Origin: Anaerolineae bacterium
GTDB taxonomy: Bacteria; Chloroflexota; Anaerolineae; Anaerolineales; Villigracilaceae
Direction: 5' to 3'
Length of the DNA: 43,467 bases
Assembly: GCA_018645405.1 (NCBI GenBank)
Contig: JABGOQ010000136.1
Location: 1 to 43,467 of the forward strand
Each line of letters begins with the position of its first letter. Position 1 is the stretch's first letter. The translations under genes and the position numbers were made by a program. A model generated the notes under the pieces. It had not been told where the DNA came from, made no database searches, and was given only the letters and a program-made list of their open reading frames with translations. Shown here piece after piece: positions 14,369 to 23,490 of this stretch.

Positions 14369-17300
14369 ATGAAAAAAAACTGGTTAGAACGCCCCCTGCT
14401 CCCCTCTCTACCCTTTCTCACGGGTGAAGTCTTCCTTTTTGCGCTCATCATTGCTCTGACGATCTTGAGCCGTCTTTATGATCTCGGAACGCGTGCGATG
14501 AGCCACGACGAGAGTTTGCATACTTATTTCTCGTGGCTGCTCTATAAAGGCGATGGATACCAACATACGCCAATGATGCATGGGCCCTTCCAGTTTCATG
14601 TTCTTGCGTTGAGTTATTTTCTCTTTGGTGTAAGTGATTTTACCGCCCGCATCCCGGCAGTGATTTTTAATCTTGCTACGATTTGGATGCTTTGGTATTG
14701 GCGACGTTATCTCGGCAAAGCCGGCGCGCTGATTGCGGGGTTATTGATGCTCATCTCACCCTATATGCTTTTTTATGGGCGTTACGTTCGAAACGAGCCT
14801 TTTAGCGGATTTGCAGGGATGTTGATGTTTTTCGCGCTGCTGCGCTACCTGGAAAGTGGCAATAAACGCTATTTTTATTGGCTCACAATTAGTTTATTGA
14901 TCAATTTCACATCCAAAGAAACAGCCTATATCTATGCCGCACAAATTTTGCTTTTCCTTGCGGGATATTTTGTCTGGAAGTTGCTTGGCATGTCTTGGGA
15001 AAGTAAGCGTACCCGGAGTGCTTTTGTCTCTGTTCTTTCCGTTGCGATTCTTCTGATCGGTGGCGCGCTGGGTGCTGGTTTACTCTTCAAGGAAAGTAGC
15101 TCTGCCATCGCGACAGAACCTGCAATGCCAGCCAACCCTCTTGCCGAAGCACCGATTTCTGCAGCGACCTCGGCGACATTCCCCTTATTTGCCATTTTTG
15201 CTATTGCAGCTCTTGCTGCACTTGGTATCGCCGCCTACTATCTTATTCAGGGGCTTGGTTGGGAGAAAATTCGCAAAGAACGCTCCTTCGATTTGCTGAT
15301 GCTGATCGGCACGCTCATCATTCCCTTGTTGACACCCCTTATCTCCAAGATTTTCGGCTGGAGTATCCCCACTACTACCCCAGAACTGGCAGGGCTGCTC
15401 ACTATGGATTATGTCCAAATCGGTGTAGCGATTTTGCTCACTTTTGGGATCAGTGCCGCACTCGGACTCTGGTGGAACGCCGATCTTTGGTGGAAAAACG
15501 CTCTTCTTTTCTACAGCCTTTTCACGATTCTTTTCACGACCGTCTTTACCAATAGCGGCGGCTTCTTTACTGGTATCTTTGGCTCACTCGGCTATTGGAT
15601 GGTACAACAAGAAGTAGCACGCGGTGGTCAGCCCTGGTATTACTATATTTTCGTTCAAATCCCTGTTTACGAATTCCTCCCTGCCCTTGGGGTTTGGGTC
15701 GGTGTATATTTCGGTTTTCGCAAAAAGGCGTCCACACTCCCCGAAAAACCTGAGGCTGATCAATCAGAATCTACGTCAATCTTTGATAGCTCTGTCACCT
15801 TTGCCCTCCTCCTTTGGTGGGTAATCAGCAGCATTCTTGCCTATTCCTACGCGGGCGAGCGTATGCCTTGGCTTACCTATCATCTGACCATGCCGATGAT
15901 CCTGCTCACAGGTTGGGGGCTAAATCAGCTTATCAAGAGCCTCCCTTGGGCAGAATTCCGCGAGAAAAAGGGATGGCTGGGTGCTGCGTTAATTTTCGTT
16001 TTCATCACATCTTTGATCAATTCGATGGGTGCAAATTCTCCTTTTCAAGGGAAGGATTTGGCACAATTACAGGCGACCAGCGATTTTCTACTCCCCTTGA
16101 TCGTTGCTATCGCTAGCGCAATTGGACTTTTCTACGTCTTCCGTTCGTGGACACGAGGAAATGCCCTCAGCCTCGCCTCGCTCGTGATATTTGGCTTGCT
16201 CACGTTATGGACAGGGCGTGCCGCCTATAGAGCGGCCTATATCAACTATGATAGCGCGAAAGAATATCTTGTTTATGCACATGCTGCCTCAGGCGTAAAA
16301 GACGTGATGGCACAAGTCGAAGAAATCTCTATGCGCACTAGCGGAGATCTAGGTGCAGCAGTTGCCTATGATGCCAGTGCACCCGATACGGGCATCTCCT
16401 GGCCCTTTGTCTGGTATCTGCGCGATTATACTAATCTCCGTTCTTTTGATGCACCCACACGCTCCTTGCGCGATTCTTCCGTTATCATCGTAGATGCGAA
16501 GAATTTTGACAAGATTGAAGCCGTTGTTGGGCAAGGCTATTATCGCAGTGACTATATCCGTATGTGGTGGCCCAATCAGGATTATTACGGGGTCGTTCGA
16601 GATAAAGATCCTCATTTGCTCTTCGAGTTAGATTATCCCTGCACAGGCGTATTCAGTGTATTCAAACTTTTTAACGGGAAAGATTTCTCCCGTTTCTGCG
16701 AAATCTTTACAGACCCTGCCATGCGTGCCGGGGTCAGCGATATTTGGGCGAAACGCGATTATACAAAATACGCACAGGCAACGAGTAAATCTGGCTTCAC
16801 CCCAACAGATTGGAATCCGTCCGACCAGATGCGGCTCTATATCCGTAAGGATGTTGCCTCCCAAGTCTGGAACTATGGTGTTCTCCCCGAAACAAGCGAT
16901 GAAGTCTTGGCTGATCCTTACGAAGAGAATACGATCACGCTCACCGCAGATTTCACCGTCGGGTTTGAGGGTACAAATCAGGGAGAATTTAGCGCACCGC
17001 GCGGAATTGCTTTTGCGCCAGATGGTAGTTTCTATGTAGCGGACTCTCGCAATCACCGAATTCAGCATTTTGATGCCGAAGGCGTTTTTATCAATATGTG
17101 GGGGCAGTTTGGGGATGCAACTTTTGATGATCTATCGGGCGGCTTCTTTAACGAGCCTTGGGGCATCGCTGTAGGACCTGATGGCTCTGTATATGTTTCT
17201 GATACATGGAGCCACCGTATCCAAAAATTTGACGCGGATGGAACCCCGATCACGCATTGGGGCTATTATGGGCAAGCTGAAGACGGCTTCGCCTTCTGGG

Positions 17301-17830
17301 GCCCGCGTGGAATTGATGTGGATGCAGATGGGAATGTCTTCGTTTCAGATACAGGGAACAAACGTATTGTCAAATTCGATTCGAATGGAAATTTCATCAC
17401 TGAATTTGGGACAACGGGCATGGGCGCAGGCGAATTCGACGAAGCGGTCGGTGTTGCCGTTGACACAGATGGTCATGTATATGTGACCGATACATGGAAT
17501 CAACGCGTTCAATCCTTTAGCCCTAATGAAGATGGAACGCTCTACTTCCCGCTTAACCAATGGGATGTCAATGGCTGGTACGGGCAATCACTGGATAATA
17601 AACCCTTCATCACGGTAGGTGATAATGGCTCGGTTTTTGTAGTTGATCCTGAAGGCTATCGAATTTTGCAATTTACCAGCGAGGGTGAGTTTATCCGTAC
17701 CTGGGGAGATTATGGCTATAATAATGAGAATATCGGGCTCGCGGCAGCCGTTGCGGTAGATGCTGAAGGGCGTGTCTGGGTCACGGACGCGGGTAATCAT
17801 AGGGTAATGCGTTTTACTATGCCTGAGTAA
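14369..17830 (+). CDS. membrane glycosyltransferase-like protein (TIGR03663/GT39 type) fused to NHL repeats
   Basis: A 1153-aa protein. Residues about 1-660 are a polytopic membrane region with more than ten hydrophobic helices. The first loop holds SHDES (His46-Asp47-Glu48), matching the acidic motif of GT-C (PMT/ArnT-like) glycosyltransferases and the TIGR03663 family. Then comes a soluble region (about 670-860) and at least five NHL-type blades (about 866-1153; patterns such as GEFSAPRGIAFAPDGSFYVA and DTWNQRVQSF) likely folding as a beta-propeller outside the membrane. Such enzymes use polyprenyl-phosphate sugars to glycosylate proteins or lipids on the outer face. The acceptor is unknown. 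No glycan-pathway genes are adjacent. Confidence 0.85.
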   Translation: MKKNWLERPLLPSLPFLTGEVFLFALIIALTILSRLYDLGTRAMSHDESLHTYFSWLLYKGDGYQHTPMMHGPFQFHVLALSYFLFGVSDFTARIPAVIFNLATIWMLWYWRRYLGKAGALIAGLLMLISPYMLFYGRYVRNEPFSGFAGMLMFFALLRYLESGNKRYFYWLTISLLINFTSKETAYIYAAQILLFLAGYFVWKLLGMSWESKRTRSAFVSVLSVAILLIGGALGAGLLFKESSSAIATEPAMPANPLAEAPISAATSATFPLFAIFAIAALAALGIAAYYLIQGLGWEKIRKERSFDLLMLIGTLIIPLLTPLISKIFGWSIPTTTPELAGLLTMDYVQIGVAILLTFGISAALGLWWNADLWWKNALLFYSLFTILFTTVFTNSGGFFTGIFGSLGYWMVQQEVARGGQPWYYYIFVQIPVYEFLPALGVWVGVYFGFRKKASTLPEKPEADQSESTSIFDSSVTFALLLWWVISSILAYSYAGERMPWLTYHLTMPMILLTGWGLNQLIKSLPWAEFREKKGWLGAALIFVFITSLINSMGANSPFQGKDLAQLQATSDFLLPLIVAIASAIGLFYVFRSWTRGNALSLASLVIFGLLTLWTGRAAYRAAYINYDSAKEYLVYAHAASGVKDVMAQVEEISMRTSGDLGAAVAYDASAPDTGISWPFVWYLRDYTNLRSFDAPTRSLRDSSVIIVDAKNFDKIEAVVGQGYYRSDYIRMWWPNQDYYGVVRDKDPHLLFELDYPCTGVFSVFKLFNGKDFSRFCEIFTDPAMRAGVSDIWAKRDYTKYAQATSKSGFTPTDWNPSDQMRLYIRKDVASQVWNYGVLPETSDEVLADPYEENTITLTADFTVGFEGTNQGEFSAPRGIAFAPDGSFYVADSRNHRIQHFDAEGVFINMWGQFGDATFDDLSGGFFNEPWGIAVGPDGSVYVSDTWSHRIQKFDADGTPITHWGYYGQAEDGFAFWGPRGIDVDADGNVFVSDTGNKRIVKFDSNGNFITEFGTTGMGAGEFDEAVGVAVDTDGHVYVTDTWNQRVQSFSPNEDGTLYFPLNQWDVNGWYGQSLDNKPFITVGDNGSVFVVDPEGYRILQFTSEGEFIRTWGDYGYNNENIGLAAAVAVDAEGRVWVTDAGNHRVMRFTMPE

Positions 17831-17839
17831 GCCCCCACC

Positions 17840-17873
17840 CTCCCCCAAATTCTAAAAGCAGAATTTAGGGGAG
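17840..17873 (+). terminator. hairpin after the glycosyltransferase-NHL gene
   Basis: CTCCCCCAAATTCT (17840-17853) pairs with AGAATTTAGGGGAG (17860-17873) with one mismatch. No T-run follows, so it is a stabiliser or repeat rather than a sure terminator. Confidence 0.5.
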
Positions 17874-17891
17874 GAGACAAGACAAAAACAT

Positions 17892-17926
17892 AAAACTCCC
17901 GTTCTCTTCAAGAGAACGGGAGTTTT
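17892..17926. terminator. intrinsic terminator, strong
   Basis: A perfect 16-bp stem AAAACTCCCGTTCTCT (17892-17907) with its complement (17911-17926) and a 3-base loop, with A- and T-runs in the arms. Confidence 0.88.
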
Positions 17927-17936
17927 AATAATCCTA

Positions 17937-18150
17937 TACCCAATGCTCTGCGTTGGGAGCTATTTGATGTGCCGATATGCAACGCATCTAAAAGCAGATG
18001 CAATGCATATCTTGCTGATTTATAAGATAAAGTGCAACACGGAGCGTTGCTAGGAGGGAGATCGCGGAGAGAAGAATAAAGGCAGAGATGTCGGTTAAAG
18101 GGTAGCAAGCCTAAGGCCAGGTGCGAGGCGGGGTATTCCACCCATCTTGT
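17937..18150. other. structured intergenic region upstream of sucC, no gene recognised
   Basis: It contains a hairpin CCCAATGC/GCGTTGGG near 17939-17956 and a long imperfect hairpin at 17974-18011 (GATATGCAACGCATCT against AGATGCAATGCATATC). It also contains GCAAC/GTTGC near 18030-18049 and copy D of a dispersed motif. No ORF with a ribosome-binding site is convincing. It may be a dispersed repeat array or a small RNA. Confidence 0.4.
18095..18133 (+). repeat. dispersed intergenic motif, copy D
   Basis: TTAAAGGGTAGCAAGCCTAA followed by GTGCGAGGCGGG. It is the clearest copy of the family also seen at 8871-8907, 11151-11190 (minus) and 14239-14263. Confidence 0.45.
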
Positions 18151-18194
18151 CATTCATATCAAAGATAAAAATTATACACTATCTCTTATCTCGC

Positions 18195-18203
18195 TGGTAT
18201 AAT
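18195..18203 (+). promoter_or_regulatory. extended -10 promoter of sucCD
   Basis: TGGTATAAT, a perfect extended -10, about 48 bases before the sucC ATG. No strong -35 is seen. Confidence 0.65.
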
Positions 18204-18250
18204 CTCCTTGTTAAATTCTATTATTAATCCTGAAAGCATAAGGAGCTTGA

Positions 18251-19387
18251 ATGAAAATTCATGAGTACCAATCGAAACGTGTTTTTGCCGAATATGGCGT
18301 GCCAATTCCCAAGGGGAAGGTTGCGGTTTCGCCTAAAGAGGCTTACGCGATTGCTAAAGATTTAGGTGGTAAGGTAATTGTTAAATCGCAGGTCTTGGTG
18401 GGCGGACGTGGGAAAGCTGGCGGTGTGAAGCTCGCCAAAACCCCCGATGAAGCAGAAAAACATGCCAGCAATATCCTGGGAATGGATATCAAAGGGCTGA
18501 CTGTTCGCAAGGTCTTGATCGACGAAGCCTCGAATATCAAGAGCGAGATCTATCTTGGAATCACCAACGATCGTGAGAAAAAGATGCCTGTGATGATGGT
18601 TTCTGCCGAAGGTGGCGTAGAGATCGAAGAGGTCGCTCGCGTTAGCCCTGAGAAGATCATCAAGGTGCATATCAACCCCCTTTTGGGATTGCAAGGCTAT
18701 CAGATGCGCGATATTGCGGCGAGCATTGAATTGCCCCGTAAAAACTGGAAAGAATTTGGTGTGATCGCGATGGGGCTTTGGAATGCCTATAACGGCAGCG
18801 ACGCAACCCTTGCCGAGATTAACCCCCTGATCATCACTGAAGAAGAAACGCTTTTGGCTGTTGATGGCAAAATGCTGATAGATGATAGTGCACTTTTCCG
18901 TCATCATGATTTGGCCGAAATGCGTGATCTTGATCTTGAAACAGAATCTGAAACGATTGCTCGTGAGCATGATCTGGCCTATATCCAACTGGATGGTGAA
19001 ATTGGCTGTATGGTCAATGGCGCAGGCTTGGCAATGACCACGATGGATATTGTGAAACTCTTCGGTGGCAGTCCGGCCAATTTCCTTGATATTGGCGGTG
19101 GTGCAAATGCAGAAAAAGTTGGCGCGGCTTTCCGCATCATCCTTTCTGACCCGAATGTGAAAGTTGTATTGATCAATATCTTCGGCGGTATCACGCGTTG
19201 TGATGAAGTGGCAAAAGGCGTTCTTGAAGCGATCGAAGAAGTCAAACCAGATGTACCGATGGTCGTTCGCTTGGTTGGCACAAATGCTGAAGAAGGGCGA
19301 GAGCTGATCGCCGCTGCCGATATGATCACCGCAGATACTCTGGCAGACGCCGCTCAGAAAGCCGTTGCCGCATTGAAGGAGGCTTAA
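18251..19387 (+). CDS. sucC: succinate-CoA ligase (ADP-forming), beta subunit
   Basis: A 378-aa ATP-grasp subunit of succinyl-CoA synthetase, the TCA-cycle step that makes ATP or GTP from succinyl-CoA. The start [20 protein letters not shown] and the blocks [24 protein letters not shown] and FLDIGGGAN are diagnostic, as is the late [15 protein letters not shown]. The ATP-grasp fold covers about 1-235 and the CoA-ligase fold about 240-378. AAGGAG precedes the ATG by 6 bases. sucD starts 2 bases after its stop, so the two are translated together as an operon. Confidence 0.97.
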   Translation: MKIHEYQSKRVFAEYGVPIPKGKVAVSPKEAYAIAKDLGGKVIVKSQVLVGGRGKAGGVKLAKTPDEAEKHASNILGMDIKGLTVRKVLIDEASNIKSEIYLGITNDREKKMPVMMVSAEGGVEIEEVARVSPEKIIKVHINPLLGLQGYQMRDIAASIELPRKNWKEFGVIAMGLWNAYNGSDATLAEINPLIITEEETLLAVDGKMLIDDSALFRHHDLAEMRDLDLETESETIAREHDLAYIQLDGEIGCMVNGAGLAMTTMDIVKLFGGSPANFLDIGGGANAEKVGAAFRIILSDPNVKVVLINIFGGITRCDEVAKGVLEAIEEVKPDVPMVVRLVGTNAEEGRELIAAADMITADTLADAAQKAVAALKEA

Positions 19388-19389
19388 TC

Positions 19390-20253
19390 ATGAGCATTTT
19401 AATTAATAAAGATACACGACTTTTAGTACAGGGGATCACGGGTAACGAAGGTCTTTTCCACTCCCAACAAATGGCCGCCTACGGGACGAATATCGTCGCG
19501 GGCGTGACCCCCGGCAAGGGTGGCGAGTGGGTAATGGACGGGAAGGTACCGGTCTTTGATTCCGTTAAACTGGCTGCCGAAGCAACGGGTGCGAATACAA
19601 GCGTGATCTTCGTCCCGGCACGTTTTGCCGCAGATGCGATCTTTGAAGCCGCCGATGCAGGTCTTGAACTGATCGTCTGCATCACCGAAGGTGTGCCTGT
19701 TAAAGATATGATGCGCGTTCGGGCCTATATTGATCAAATTGACACGCGTCTTTTAGGACCGAATTGCCCGGGCTTATTGACCCCCGGTGAAGCCAAAGTG
19801 GGCATCATCCCCGGTAATATCGCCATCCCCGGCAATGTTGGGGCAGTCTCCCGATCCGGGACGTTGACCTACGAAGTTCTTTATGCACTCAAGGAAAAGG
19901 GGATGGGCGCATCCACCTGTGTGGGCATCGGTGGCGACCCTGTGAATGGCACAAATTTCATTGATGTTTTGGCTATGTTTGAAGATGACCCTGCCACCGA
20001 CAAAGTCGTCATGCTTGGTGAAATTGGCGGCACGGATGAAGAGAAAGCGGCAGAATTCATCGCCACAAAGATGACAAAACCCGTGGCAGCCTTCATTGCA
20101 GGACAGACCGCCCCTCCCGGCAAAAGAATGGGACATGCAGGCGCGATCATTCAATCTGGCTCGGGTAAAGCCGAAGATAAGATCAAAGCCCTCGAAGAAG
20201 CGGGTGTACGCGTTGCCAAACACCCGGAAGAGTTGCCTGATTTATTAGGGTAA
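19390..20253 (+). CDS. sucD: succinate-CoA ligase (ADP-forming), alpha subunit
   Basis: A 287-aa CoA-binding subunit of succinyl-CoA synthetase. The N-terminal CoA-binding Rossmann domain contains VQGITGNEG and [16 protein letters not shown]. The phosphohistidine is in MGHAGAI (near residue 246), followed by [19 protein letters not shown] is the usual ligase motif. AAGGAGG at the end of sucC serves as its ribosome-binding site. It is 2 bases downstream of sucC and is followed by a terminator. Confidence 0.97.
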   Translation: MSILINKDTRLLVQGITGNEGLFHSQQMAAYGTNIVAGVTPGKGGEWVMDGKVPVFDSVKLAAEATGANTSVIFVPARFAADAIFEAADAGLELIVCITEGVPVKDMMRVRAYIDQIDTRLLGPNCPGLLTPGEAKVGIIPGNIAIPGNVGAVSRSGTLTYEVLYALKEKGMGASTCVGIGGDPVNGTNFIDVLAMFEDDPATDKVVMLGEIGGTDEEKAAEFIATKMTKPVAAFIAGQTAPPGKRMGHAGAIIQSGSGKAEDKIKALEEAGVRVAKHPEELPDLLG

Positions 20254-20276
20254 ATTCTTCGACTTTTAAAATTACC

Positions 20277-20312
20277 AAGCCCTCGTTCCTCCAAAAAGGA
20301 GCGGGGGCTTTT
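20277..20312 (+). terminator. intrinsic terminator after sucCD
   Basis: A 13-bp stem with two G-U pairs from AAGCCC (20277-20282) to GGGCTT (20305-20310), with an 8-base loop and a short T-run. Confidence 0.8.
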
Positions 20313-20374
20313 GCGTTGAAGAAGTGTTTTTACATGTTAAAATGGGCAAATCCCTTAACACGAAGAGGTCTCTC

Positions 20375-21502
20375 ATGAAAGAAGAATCTATATCAAAAAC
20401 TGCACGTTTTCAGGCTCCCGATGCCCTGCGCGGATTAATTATCATCTTGATGGCTTTGGATCATGCCAATCATTTTGTTGCTCAAAAACATTCTTCGGGC
20501 GAGTATTGGGGCGGGGATTTTCCTGAATATTATGGCGCGCTCTCTTTTCTAACGCGCCTAGTCACACATCTTTCTGCGCCGGGCTTCTTCTTCCTGATGG
20601 GGATGGGGATGGTGCTTTTTACTCTTTCACGTCGCAAGCGCAATTGGCGTGAATCAAAGATCATTCAGCATTTTATTCTGCGCGGCTCTATATTGATTCT
20701 GCTGCAATTATTTGTCGTCAATCGGGCTTGGGCACTTTCTCCGCGTGGCTGGGTGCTGGATACCTATATCGGCGTCTTCTTTGCACTGGGTGGCACGATG
20801 ATCATCGGTAGCTTTTTTCTTTGGCTAAAACCGCCTTATCTGCTGGGATTAACAGCAGCCTTTCTACTCAGTGACGCATACCTGCCTCTCGACCCAACCA
20901 TGTGGGGAAATGCCTTCTCAATTTTTAGTCGTTTATCATCTGTCCCCGGTGGTGATCTCGCCTTGTGGGTTAATTATCCCATTTTGCCCTGGCTGCCTTT
21001 GGTCAGCTACGGGATGCTTTTTGGGCACTGGCTTGCCGAGGACGAAAAGAAAAGCTATCAGCTTGCCCTATGGATTGGCGTCTCATTTTTGGCAGTTTTT
21101 TTCATCCTTCGTGCTGCAAATGGTTTCGGGAATATCCGTCCGCGTGCGGGGGAGAGCTGGATCGATTTTCTGAACGTGGTCAAATATCCGCCTAGCCTGA
21201 CTTTTATTTTGCTGACAATGGGAAGCAATTTGATTTTGTTGTGGGGATTTTCAAGAATTAGAGAGAAGCTTGCGCCAGCACTCAACATGCTTATCATCTT
21301 CGGGCAAGTGCCGCTTCTTTTCTACGTTGGGCATCTCTATCTTTATGCCGCCATGGGAAATTGGCTTACACCAAAAGGCACAAGCCTCCCTACGATGTAT
21401 CTGTACTGGATTGTGGGGTTATTAATTCTTTACCCTCTATGCCGATGGTATGCAAAACTCAAGCGAAGGCAATCTATTAGGTCATTGCTCCAGTTTTTTT
21501 AA
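20375..21502 (+). CDS. polytopic membrane acyltransferase-like protein (DUF1624/HGSNAT type)
   Basis: A 375-aa integral membrane protein with about ten hydrophobic helices. The first helix carries PDALRGLIIILMALDHANHF, the DALRG motif and following His typical of DUF1624 and of heparan-alpha-glucosaminide N-acetyltransferase-like transporters and acyltransferases. These move acyl groups across the membrane onto sugars. The frame opens at a GTG at 20324, but the ATG at 20375 has GAAGAGG 6 bases upstream and fits the family start. It is a single gene after a terminator. The acceptor is unknown. Confidence 0.85.
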   Translation: MKEESISKTARFQAPDALRGLIIILMALDHANHFVAQKHSSGEYWGGDFPEYYGALSFLTRLVTHLSAPGFFFLMGMGMVLFTLSRRKRNWRESKIIQHFILRGSILILLQLFVVNRAWALSPRGWVLDTYIGVFFALGGTMIIGSFFLWLKPPYLLGLTAAFLLSDAYLPLDPTMWGNAFSIFSRLSSVPGGDLALWVNYPILPWLPLVSYGMLFGHWLAEDEKKSYQLALWIGVSFLAVFFILRAANGFGNIRPRAGESWIDFLNVVKYPPSLTFILLTMGSNLILLWGFSRIREKLAPALNMLIIFGQVPLLFYVGHLYLYAAMGNWLTPKGTSLPTMYLYWIVGLLILYPLCRWYAKLKRRQSIRSLLQFF

Positions 21503-21577
21503 ATCACTTACAGAGAATCAACCACCTCCCTTTCTCCGCTTTGTCTCTAGATAGATAATATTTTTGCTTTTGAAGAT

Positions 21578-21613
21578 GATTGAGTAGGCGATGCTTTTCG
21601 CCGTATCGAAACC
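21578..21613. repeat. dispersed intergenic palindromic repeat, copy 1
   Basis: GATTGAGTAGGCGATG followed by TTCGCCGTATCGAAACC. About 32 of 36 bases match the copy at 23491-23526. It lies in the gap before the DtxR gene. Confidence 0.7.
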
Positions 21614-21662
21614 ACAACAGGAAGTTTTTTGATTTTCCAGAACAGAATAGAAAAATCTCTCC

Positions 21663-21691
21663 TTGACTCTTTACCTTCTTTTTGCTAGACT
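21663..21691 (+). promoter_or_regulatory. promoter of the DtxR/Feo module
   Basis: -35 TTGACT (21663-21668), a 17-base spacer and extended -10 TGC-TAGACT (hexamer 21686-21691). Transcription should start near 21698. No Shine-Dalgarno is visible before the ATG at 21726. Confidence 0.65.
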
Positions 21692-21720
21692 AATTTAGTC
21701 GATCCTAAAAATTAATTTAG
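21688..21720 (+). promoter_or_regulatory. candidate DtxR-family operator overlapping the promoter
   Basis: An inverted repeat GACTAA-T-TTAGTC (21688-21700) overlaps the -10 and start point. The string TAATTTAGWC occurs again at 21713-21722. It lies where a metal-dependent repressor would block its own promoter. Confidence 0.5.
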
Positions 21721-21725
21721 ACAAA

Positions 21726-22394
21726 ATGAAAACAATCCTAACGCACGCAACCGAAGACTATCTTAAAGCCATCTACACCATCAGCGTGGATGGTCTTTCT
21801 GCGTCTACAAACGCTCTCGCCGAGCGGCTCAAAATTGCACCCGCATCGGTCACAGGGATGATAAAACGGCTCGCCGAAACCTCCCCTCCCCTTGTCGATT
21901 ATCGCAAGCATTATGGCGTGACCCTCACGCCTGCGGGTGAGCGAGCGGCGCTCAAGGTTATTCGTCAGCATCGCTTGCTCGAAACCTATTTGCACGAGTC
22001 GCTTGGTTTTTCCTGGGATGAAGTTCACGAGGAGGCTTGTCGGATGGAACACGTTATCTCGGATGCATTTTCAGAACGGATCGATGCGATTCTCGGGCAT
22101 CCCACACATGATCCGCACGGCGACCCGATCCCGGATTTGAATTTGGTGATGCCCCAAAAAGCATCTACACAACTCTCGGCATTGCGTCCGCCACAAAAAG
22201 CGACCATTCAACGTGTCGATGCCAAAGATGGGGATCTCCTCCGCTTTTTGGAGGAAAAAGGTTTGGTCCCCGGTAGCAAGTTGGAGACACGTGCGTACTC
22301 GCCATTTGATGGCAATCTGACAATTTTACTTAATGAGCAAGAGATGATCTTGGGTCCCGCTATCACGCGTCATGTTTTTATTGAAGAAAATTAA
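21726..22394 (+). CDS. DtxR/MntR-family metal-dependent transcription regulator
   Basis: A 222-aa regulator. The winged-helix DNA-binding domain (about 5-70) starts ATEDYLKAIYTISVDG. The dimerisation and metal-binding domain (about 70-140) contains HRLLETYL, WDEVHEEACRMEH and HPTHDPHGDPIP, supplying His, Glu and Cys ligands. The C-terminus (about 150-222) is an SH3-like FeoA domain. In this family Fe(II) or Mn(II) binding causes repression of uptake genes. It is the first gene of the metal module and its promoter holds an inverted repeat. FeoB downstream favours iron as the signal. Confidence 0.92.
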   Translation: MKTILTHATEDYLKAIYTISVDGLSASTNALAERLKIAPASVTGMIKRLAETSPPLVDYRKHYGVTLTPAGERAALKVIRQHRLLETYLHESLGFSWDEVHEEACRMEHVISDAFSERIDAILGHPTHDPHGDPIPDLNLVMPQKASTQLSALRPPQKATIQRVDAKDGDLLRFLEEKGLVPGSKLETRAYSPFDGNLTILLNEQEMILGPAITRHVFIEEN

Positions 22395-22457
22395 TACACG
22401 TCATTGTCCTGTCTAAAATCACCGGCTTACAATGACAAATAAGAAAAGAGGTAATTT

Positions 22458-23471
22458 ATGGTTGATCCACTATTTGCTTTACTGATTGCCGCGGCAGTCA
22501 CCGCACTTGGCATAACTATTTTTAGGCCAGAGCGTGGGCTTTTTTGGAAATGGCAACATACGCGTGAGATGAGTGAGCGAGTGCTACGCGAAGATGCGCT
22601 CAAGCATATTTATCACGCCAAAAATGCTTCTGTTGAGAGTTTGGCTGGCGCGTTGAGTATTTCTACAAACGAAGTCGCTGATGTGATTGAGGGCTTGCAA
22701 TCTCTAGAATTGCTCGAAATCGAAGGGACAAATTTCAAGCTCACATCCGATGGGCGCGATTACGCTTTACGAATTATTCGCGCACACCGCCTTTATGAAC
22801 GTTATCTTGCCGAAGAGACGGGCTACGCCGAAGTTAATTGGCATGAGAAAGCGCATCAATTGGAGCATGAACTTAGCCCCGAAGATGTAGATGCTCTGGC
22901 GCAAAAACTGGGCAATCCTACGCATGACCCGCACGGCGACCCTATCCCCACCGCTGATGGAAAAATGATATATGCTGAAACGAGAACCGAACTGGCTAAT
23001 TTAGATTTGGATGCACGAGCGCGTATTGTCCATTTAGAGGATGAACCAGATGCTGTTTATGCCCAACTAGTTGCAGAGGGATTGCATATAGGGCAAGAAA
23101 TTCGTTTATTAGAAGTGACTCCACAGCGCATTCGTTTTGAAACGGGCGAGGGCGAACATCTTTTAGCCCCAATACTTGCAGCCAATATTAGCGTTATTCC
23201 ATTTGCTGAAGAGCCTGAAAAAGAGCTTGCAATAGGGCTTCCTTTGAGTAATCTGGAGATTGGTGAAGAGCGTGAAGTTATCGCGCTTTCTCCACGTATT
23301 CGAGGTGCAGAACGCCGTAGATTGATGGATTTGGGTATTTTGCCCGGCACAATGATCGAAGCTGAGCTGGAATCAGCTGGTGGAGACCCTATCGCTTATC
23401 GCGTACGTGGGGCGGTGATTGCACTCCGCAAAGATCAAGCGGCAATGATTAGCGTTTCTACTGAGGCTTAA
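22458..23471 (+). CDS. membrane-anchored DtxR-like regulator fused to FeoA
   Basis: A 337-aa fusion. Residues about 3-22 (DPLFALLIAAAVTALGITIF) form a single membrane helix. A DtxR-like winged helix follows (about 40-110). A metal-binding and dimerisation domain comes next (about 110-170, with EKAHQLEHEL and NPTHDPHGDPIP). Then come an SH3-like domain (about 185-255) and a canonical FeoA domain (about 262-337, with ERRRLMDLGILPGT and RVRGAVIALRK). FeoA normally is a small cytosolic partner of FeoB. Here it sits on a protein able to bind metal and tied to the membrane beside FeoB. The ATG has AAGAGG upstream. Whether the winged helix still binds DNA cannot be told. Confidence 0.88.
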   Translation: MVDPLFALLIAAAVTALGITIFRPERGLFWKWQHTREMSERVLREDALKHIYHAKNASVESLAGALSISTNEVADVIEGLQSLELLEIEGTNFKLTSDGRDYALRIIRAHRLYERYLAEETGYAEVNWHEKAHQLEHELSPEDVDALAQKLGNPTHDPHGDPIPTADGKMIYAETRTELANLDLDARARIVHLEDEPDAVYAQLVAEGLHIGQEIRLLEVTPQRIRFETGEGEHLLAPILAANISVIPFAEEPEKELAIGLPLSNLEIGEEREVIALSPRIRGAERRRLMDLGILPGTMIEAELESAGGDPIAYRVRGAVIALRKDQAAMISVSTEA

Positions 23472-23490
23472 CAAAAAAATAAATAGTGCC

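Noticed and set aside
17908..18153. 81-codon minus-strand frame in the gap before sucC
   Set aside because: It runs through hairpins and a repeat, without a ribosome-binding site.
18362..18988. 208-codon open frame antisense to sucC
   Set aside because: It lies wholly within a well-supported gene and has no ribosome-binding site or recognisable domain.
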